A DNA stretch of 64,000 nt from Castanea sativa (lineage: Eukaryota; Streptophyta; Magnoliopsida; Fagales; Fagaceae): NCBI RefSeq assembly GCF_040712315.1, contig NC_134017.1, forward strand, positions 17,700,001 to 17,764,000, in the 5' to 3' direction. Every line of letters starts with the position of its first letter. Within the stretch, counting starts at the first letter, position 1. Below, piece by piece: positions 57,243 to 64,000 of this stretch. The notes under the pieces were generated by a model that was not told the origin of the DNA, searched no databases, and worked only from the letters and a program-made list of their open reading frames with translations. Made by a program: the position numbers and the translations under genes.

Positions 57243-59286
57243 TTAACTTGAAGATGAACCTCCCCCATAGGTAAGAGCATCATCATAATCCTTGCTCCTC
57301 AAAAAGTTAAGAATATTCTTTTGGACCTCTTTTTGCTTAGCTCGTGCCTCTTGGTCCCTAGCTCACTCCTCTTGGTCCCAAGCTCTTGTCTCTTTGAGCT
57401 CAATTATCTCATTTTCTAGCTGTTGGAAATACTCCATCGAGGAACTAGATGAGACGGTGGTTACTAAAGAAGATAAAGGTTTAATGCTAAGTACTTTTAC
57501 AATACCAGACTTCTTCTTGAAAACAAAGTTTGAGATCTCCTCTTATGTAAGGGGAATTGCATTAGGGCCTTGACAATGATCCTCTTGCACTTTGAGAATA
57601 GTTTCCTATCATTTGGAAGAGAGAAAGAAAGAAAAAATCACAGCATTAATACTACATATGTTATAGCTTTACAAACATGATAGGGATGAAATGTTACACA
57701 TACATATGTTGCTTCATCCTCATGGTGTATCCACATATTTGTATTTGGATTGAAATGAACATCTTTGAAGATTTTTGCCAATTTAGGAACTTAACCACCA
57801 TTATTATTTGTCTGATTAATTAACATTCGAGTGTTAGATAGATATAGTTAATTAATCACAACATGTAATATATTGAGATTTAAGAAAATGAAAAAACATG
57901 CACCTCCTCATCAACCCTAACAGCAAGTGCCATTGTCCCACATTTATGTTTGAGTGAAGTTTTCTTCCTATTTTCAGAGTTCTTTCTTAATTTTTCCTAA
58001 TAAAGAACATTCAATATATTTATTAAATCATGAATAAAACAGTATACATTTACTTCATCTAAGTATTAAGCTAATCATTTGACAACATAATATAGTAAAC
58101 ATTGGATAATAATAATATAAGCATAAATAATTTACCAGCCAATCCGTATTAGTCCATTTCCCATCAATGAGTCCAGTCCATTGCTCAAGTGTGGCATTCT
58201 TTGGCTGGTGTCTTCTTGCATAGTCAGCACCATGATATTGTACAAGCTTTTTATAAGTTTGATGCAACTTGTTGGAGTTGCAACTCAATAATCTTCCACA
58301 TTTTGTATTTAATGCTTTTGTTACCAAATTAGAATTTCCTTGTAGCTCAAATTGATCCTATAAAAAGAAGTGTATATGTATTATAAAAATATTATTATAT
58401 AAATTTAATATGCTTAGTGGTAACAAAGACGAGTTTGACATTATCAATGTAAATTTACCGCTATATTTTGAAGCACCACATCTCTAGTAGCAACATCAAC
58501 ACTTTTTCAAATTTTCATGTTGTAATTGGACAAATTACTTCGCACTTGTACGCCAATTTGGTTGACAAGCTTGCACGCATTCTTCCCAACAACAGCATTA
58601 TACTATGCAGCTATACGTACTGGCAGCTTACCACTTTTTTCAACAAGTACCCATACTACTATACCACGTGTTGTTCCATGGGTATTTCTGCTAGCAGATC
58701 CTATTTAAACATTATCAATATTAAATTAAACAAAGAATAATCTCAATAGTAAAGACAGGGTGCAATTGTAATTACGTATGTTCTATGTAATTACCAGTCG
58801 TGCTTGTTGATGCGTTGGTAGCCTGCACCTCTGCACTAAAAGAACTTTAGGCGAGAGGATTTGCTTCAGGAGGTGTTTCGATAGATAGAACCGTAGATTG
58901 GACTACCGAGATATATGCCTCACCTTGCAAGCGTGTAAGTCGTCCAGGTGCCATCTGTAACTAACAAACATACATATAATGGAACAACAAAGTCATTACA
59001 AATAATGGAAGAACAAAATTATTATCATCTATTGTACCTTATGGATTGTAGAATTAGACGACTTATCATCATTGTCATCATCACCAATAGTTGGTACATA
59101 ATCATCTGCTACCATAACACTAGCTCTACTTCTTTTTGCACAATTGAACTGAGCAAAATTCTTTAGAGAAGTTGAGATGTGCTTCAATCCCTAAGCATCA
59201 ATTCTCTCTTGGTTTTGCCTCATTCTATCTAATCTTGCCATCTCATACCTTGGTATATTATGAGCGTATTTGGCCTTTTTGGGCAT
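57243..59286 (-). pseudogene. Second CACTA gene, Transposase_24-like, multi-exon
   Basis: ATG 59286 gives 'MPKKAKYAHNIPRYEMARLDRMR'-type basic start. Later coding pieces are separated by stretches with intron borders: 'KMAPGRLTRLQGEAYIS' (58960-58800), 'GTTRGIVVWVLVEKSGKLPV' (58700-58460), 'LVTKALNTKCGRLLSCNSNK' to 'LIDGKWTNTDW' (58360-58140, GTAAAT donor), 'KTSLKHKCGTMALAVRVDEE' (57998-57905) and a Glu-rich coiled-coil end 'EYFQQLENEIIELKET' finishing at TAA 57243. The Cys-Gly and 'AVR.EE' pattern resembles plant Transposase_24 (Ptta/En/Spm). Stops at 58610 and 58480 suggest decay. Exon borders are estimates. Confidence 0.7.
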
Positions 59287-59682
59287 TTTTTGAAACTATG
59301 TATTGACATGAAAGATAAGTACAATTGCTACTAACTTAACATCATAGTCTACACCATTATCCATATTAAGCAATTCACAAGTGCAAAATTTGAACACAAT
59401 TGCTACTAACTCAACACAACAAATGACCACATCAATATCCATATCAAATTCATGATAAGTACAAAACATCTTAATAACAATTACTACTAACCTTACATAT
59501 CATAGTCCACACCATTATCCATATCAAGCAATTCACAAGTGCTAAATTTGAACACAATTGCTACTAACTCAACACAACAAATGACCACATCAATATCTAT
59601 ATCAAGTTCAAGATAAGCACAAAACTTAAAAACAATTACTACTTAGACAAGCATACAACATTTAAGACAATTATTATGAACT

Positions 59683-62600
59683 CTACATATCATAATCCAT
59701 ATCAAGATCAACATCAGATATGCCATACCCTTCATTTTGATTAGCATCTCCTGAAGTTCCACCTTCAAGAACAACCTCAGTTTCAACACCACCCATACAA
59801 TATTCAATAATATTTTCCTTAACATTGATAGAGACAACATCAACAATCACTTCTTCTTGAAATGTGTCACTATCTTCTGTATTATTATTGGATTCTCCAC
59901 CCCCGCCTTCCGGGACATCAAACACTCCTCTATGTTGGATGGCTTGCACAATTTTTCAAAGTTCACCCAATTTGGTATCTTGAAGGTAGAAAACTTGTCT
60001 CACTTGACTAGGAAGTATAAAAGGATCATTTTCATACCACTGACTTGTAACATCAATGCTTGTGTAGTGTGCATCAGTTCTTATCGTTCTCCTTTGACCA
60101 TTGGTACTAGTATTGTACCATTCACACTGGAACAAAACAACTTTATGGCGAAACACGTTCTCCAATTCCCAAATTTTGTACACATGACCATAGAAGTTGT
60201 GCATTTCTCCCTCATGGTCCTCTTTGGTGTATACACCACTGTTTTGGGTTCACGACGATTGAATAGATCCCTTGTATGGAAATTTACACCATTGACCATA
60301 CAAACTGTGTACTCCTTCACATGCAGCTTAGGACCATTTGCTAATGACCATAACTGTTTAGTAGCTTCTGCTGACTCGTTAACTTTCAATCTATTCATCT
60401 ATAATGACATACAACAAGTAATATTAATTAGTAATAAGCAATGACGATACTATTTAAATGTTTAATTTTTATTAGTGCGTGATTAAATTTCAAATGTCTT
60501 ACATGTTCTCTGAACCACTAGGGAAACTTTTGTCGTTGGATTTGAGTTATGGCTTCACCAATAGGATTATGCAATGTGCTTTTGTGTTCACTGTTAAAAA
60601 TAATATGATTTATTTTCAACTAAGTATTGCAAATAATATTCCAAACTTAATCAAACAATACATGCATATGAAATCACATACTTTAAATAATGCTCTAGCT
60701 CAAGACTATTGTACAACAAGTACCAATGAGCAGTATCAATCAATGCACGAGACAAGTTGCCATCATTCTGCCTATCACCTATAAGTCGGGTAATCTGTGA
60801 AAAAACTATCAATCCTTCGCTAGATTCACCAAAATCTTCATTTCTTTCTCTTTGATTATGCACAGTTTCGATCCCATCAATATACAAAGACCAGTTGTTA
60901 ATACATTCTTTGAGAATTTAAGCCTCTGCAATCAAACCTTCTGGTCGAGCTCAGTTGGAAACATATCTTTTCAATTTTCCAAGGTACCTACGAGGAAAAA
61001 ATATGCACATTATGTGATTTTATACCACATAGGAAAGATGCAATTGATGGATGCATCAAAGGATCTAATTACCTTTCAATTGGGTACATCCATCGATATT
61101 GAACCGGGCCTCCTAGAATTGCTTCTCGAGGCAAGTGAACAACAAGGTGGACCATAACATCAAAGAATACTGGAGGAAAGAACCTCTTAAGCTTGCATAG
61201 TATAAGAACTATACATTCTTCTACTTTCTCCAATTCACTCCACTTTAAAGTCCTTGAGCATAAGTCTTGGAAGAAGCTGCCTAACTTAAACAATACAATA
61301 CTAATGTCTTTATATGCAAACCCTCAACCCTCGCAACCCAATTGGAAGAATTCGTTGTAGTAGCACATGACAGTCGTTGCTTTTCAAACCAAATAATCTA
61401 CCATTTTTTTCATTCACTGACCTTGATATGTTGGCTGCATAGCCATCCGAATACTTGACTGATTTCAAAAATTCATAGAAACCATCCCTTTCATTTGGGT
61501 TTAATGAAAAGAAAGCCCGAGGCTTGTCATATGATCCATCAGGACGTTGTTTTAAATGCAATGTGTGCCTAAAGTTCAAATTTTGCAAGTCTATCCGTGC
61601 CTTATCAGTGTCCTTGTTTTTTCCCTCTATGCCCAACAAAGTACTGCAAGTACTCTCACTAATGTTCTTCTCCACATGCATAACATCAATTTTGTGCTTA
61701 AGCTTCTTATTTTTCCAATATGGAAGCTTGTGCAAAATACTTACCTTTTACCAATTTGGCTCCCCAATGAGTTGTCTCTTCTTGTTACTTGGATGCTTTC
61801 CTAAAATTATATTTGGTATTCTATCTAGCTACTCTTGTACCTTTCCCACTTGTAACTCTAAAGATCTCTTTCATTTCTCCGATAAACCATTATGCAACCA
61901 ACTATGTCTCCAACAATGTTCCATAGGCAAATAAGCTCAATGGTTAATGAATCCAATTTTTCTTTCCAAAACTTCTGAATATGGTTCATTGTTGCTAGTG
62001 TAACAAGAATGATAACCCTTTGTCCTTCACTCAAACACATTACCAAATCCAGGATAGTCACGTATTGTCCACAACAAAGTTGCATGCATCTAAAAATGCT
62101 CTTTTCTATAAGCATCACAAGTTTTTACACCTTCTTCCCACAACTCCATCAACTCGTCAACCAATAGTTTCAAGTAAATATCAATCTCATTTCCCGGTTG
62201 ATGGAGACTAGGAATAAGCAATGACAACATAAAATATGGCTCCTTCATAACTAACCAAGGCGGTAGGTTATAGGGGATAAGTATGATAGGCTACATACTA
62301 TAGTTGTTGTTCATATTCCTAAAAGGGTTAAATCCATCTATAGCCAACCCCAGCCTTACATTGCGAGGTTCGAGAGCAAAATCAAGATGTTACAAATCAA
62401 ACTCCTTCCACTCCTCACTATCAGCTGGATGCCTCATTATCTCATCGTCCACATGTTTGTCTATATACCATCTTATGTCCTTAGCTCTTTGGCCTGGCAT
62501 GCACAACCTCCTCAGTCTCAGTGTCAATGGGAAGTAACGCAGTACCTTATGAAGAATCTTCTTGCCTTGGGCACATGTATTCTTGTACCTAGGCGCCTCA

Positions 62601-63281
62601 CACACTGTATATTTATCAAGGTTTTCATTTTCCTTCCAAAATAGTGGACAATCATTTTTGCATGCATGTATACGCTCGTATGACATGCCCAAGTCACGTA
62701 ATATCTTCTTTGCTTCATAAGTTGACCTTGGAACCAAGTTACCTTTTGGTAAAACCTTTTTTATCAATTCTAGCATCATATCAAGTCCATTATTATTGAA
62801 GTTGGTCATTACCTTTATATTCAACATCTTAATAACAAACTACAAGATACTATAATTAATGCAACCTAAATACAACACATGCTTTGCATCTACCTCAAGT
62901 TTGTCAAAATTATGCACTTCCTCACCTTCGGTTGCATTTCTTGGTTCCCCTATAATTTGGTCACCTACCAAGGCATTGATACCATCCATATGATCACCAT
63001 CCGACATTTCATTATAATGAATTTTATCGTTCAACATGAGGTTCTCCATGATTATACCAATTAATGTAAGATTGCATAATCCCACGATGAAGCAAATGGA
63101 TATGCACAGTATGACGAGATTGTCGATAGCATTTCACACAGTGAATACACATGCATGGAATATTACCACTTTAGTCCACAACCGCTTTTGTAAAATTAAT
63201 AAATGCATTGACCCCTTCAATATATGGATGACTTATCATGCCATCAGGTGCCTTACCCATTGTCACCCAACTTTTATCCAT
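59683..63281 (-). pseudogene. CACTA TNP2-type transposase
   Basis: ATG 63281. Domains in order: Transpos_assoc ('MDKSWVTMGKAPDG', 'CMCIHCVKC', 'SYINWYNHGE'; 63281-63030), TNP2 N-terminus (62827-62390: 'KKILRDLGMSYERIHACKNDCPLFWKE', 'KVLRYFPLTLRLRRL', 'RHPADSEEWKEFD'), decayed catalytic middle (62390-61740), 'KIDVMHVEKNISESTCSTLLGIEGK' to 'GLKSNDCHVLLQRILPI' (61735-61310), DUF4218 ('LGSFFQDLCSRTLK', 'FFDVMVHLVVHLPREA', 'YRWMYP'; 61293-61069), 'YIDGIETVHN' region, DUF4216 ('IWELENVFRHKVVLFQCEWY', 'DPFILPSQVRQVFYL'; 60204-59956) and an acidic C-terminus ending at 59683. Numerous stops in the middle. Confidence 0.93.
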
Positions 63282-63367
63282 GTTTGACTACAATTGCAAG
63301 GTGAATGCTACTTTAGTAAAATAAGGACTACTCATGCACAATGTATTCGAATATCTAAGTTTATAAT

Positions 63368-64000
63368 TGAAGGAAAAAATTCTGGTTTTGCATCTCATAC
63401 AAAACCCACAGCGGAAGCAAAGAACAAGAATCTATTTTATTCATGATTGATAACGTGCACTACATAAATTTCAGAATTTAAGAACAAGATAGCGTACCTT
63501 GGTGTGGAGAAATTCAAAAAAAAGATTAGAAGCACTTGGGAACACTTTTAATCTTCACTCCAATTCCACTTTACGCCCAAGATGTGTGGTCTCTCAATCA
63601 GTTTTTCAAAAGGAGAATGAAAATGTGTCTCACACTCTCTCACACACAGTTTCTTTTTCTTTTCTAAACTCTTCTAATAAAAATTTTGTATGTTTCTCCC
63701 TTTATAACTAACTGATTATCTAATTGGGCTGGCCTATTGGGCCTTTCCAATTGGGCTTTAGTGTGTGGCTTGGAGTGGGACCAAAAGGGATCAATAAGAC
63801 ACTAGCTCCAATGGGCCTTGGGCTTTTCCGTCAAGTCTTGACAAGTCCAAAGTTACCATTAATTATATTTAATACCACTATATAAATATAATTGCACTCT
63901 AGGCCTTATTAATAAATTATATCCCAAGACTTTATTATACACGTAACCCCTTCATAAAATATTCGTAGTAACACAAAGTCATAAATGTAGACTGACACTT
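63368..64000 (-). mobile_element. Copia LTR inserted in the CACTA element (incomplete)
   Basis: TGAAGGAAAAAATTCTGG start, collinear with and most similar to the nested LTR at 12061 (shares CTTTTCTAA-CTCTTCTAATAAAAATT). It runs out of the window, so solo or full-length status is unknown. Confidence 0.92.

Larger units (their letters stand above)
56227..63367 (-). mobile_element. CACTA (En/Spm) transposon, part in window
   Basis: Left terminus CACTATAACAAAAT at 56227, subterminal TTCGTCACTAAA repeats, and two genes on the minus strand in CACTA order: a second transposase-like gene near the left end and a TNP2-type gene to its right. The right terminus is not seen; a copia LTR is inserted at 63368 and the window ends. 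Coding frames have stops, so it is not autonomous now. Confidence 0.9.

Noticed and set aside
1..64000. tRNA or rRNA genes
   Set aside because: Scanned for tRNA B-box-like GGTTCGANNCC and rRNA-like G+C-rich blocks; only isolated GGTTCGA words (e.g. 14736, 62365) without tRNA context were seen.

Overview
The window is plant nuclear DNA made almost entirely of nested, decayed transposable elements. No intact host gene, tRNA, rRNA or CRISPR array is visible. The evidence is plant-specific element families, primer-binding sites matching plant retroelements, plant mobile domain (PMD) sequence, a CACTA element with TNP2 and a second transposase-like gene, and very high A+T in the non-coding parts. 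A dicot is likely; the species cannot be fixed from the sequence.

Layout. 1-1150: minus-strand fragment of a PMD protein. 1465-15045: a Tekay/Del-like Ty3/gypsy element (+) with a 2.18-kb 5' LTR, PBS, gag, protease and the start of RT. Its gag is split by a minus-strand Ty1/copia element (4710-14043, 5-bp duplication CCAAA), and that element's 5' LTR is split by a solo LTR of the same family (12061-13501, duplication AGGTT). 15045-18400: truncated Tat-lineage LTR (+) interrupted by a divergent solo copia LTR (duplication TCTTC). 18400-26200: 3' end of a plus-strand Tat-like element carrying an antisense, intron-containing PMD gene (21889 down to 19059), a 43/40-bp tandem array, a polypurine tract, and a 3' LTR holding two more precise arrays (4 x 21 bp and about 6 x 51 bp).

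26230-54213: a minus-strand Tat/Ogre-like element read right to left as 5' LTR (54213-51600), leader, gag (39155-37578), protease (34704-33650), RT (32245-30407), RNase H (28328-27300) and integrase (27300-26230). It was cut up by later insertions: two solo copia LTRs on the plus strand (28329-30406, itself carrying a 671-bp palindromic Mutator-type MITE, and 32246-33649), a cluster of other LTR material (34705-37577), and a second minus-strand copia element (40324-51395) that is in turn interrupted by an Athila-like element (43858-51040). 54214-55863: a second, related Tat LTR.

56227-64000 (continuing past the end): a minus-strand CACTA (En/Spm) transposon with a CACTA terminus, subterminal repeats, a TNP2-type transposase gene (63281-59683) and a second transposase-like gene (59286-57243), cut at 63368 by another copia LTR. 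One copia LTR family thus accounts for at least eight insertion-derived segments, mostly solo LTRs. The most interesting signals are the antisense PMD gene with its tandem arrays, a hairpin with a compensatory base change shared by three Tat LTRs, the palindromic MITE, the transition-only stop codons in the Tekay element, and an in-frame protease-to-integrase deletion fusion in the Athila-like element.
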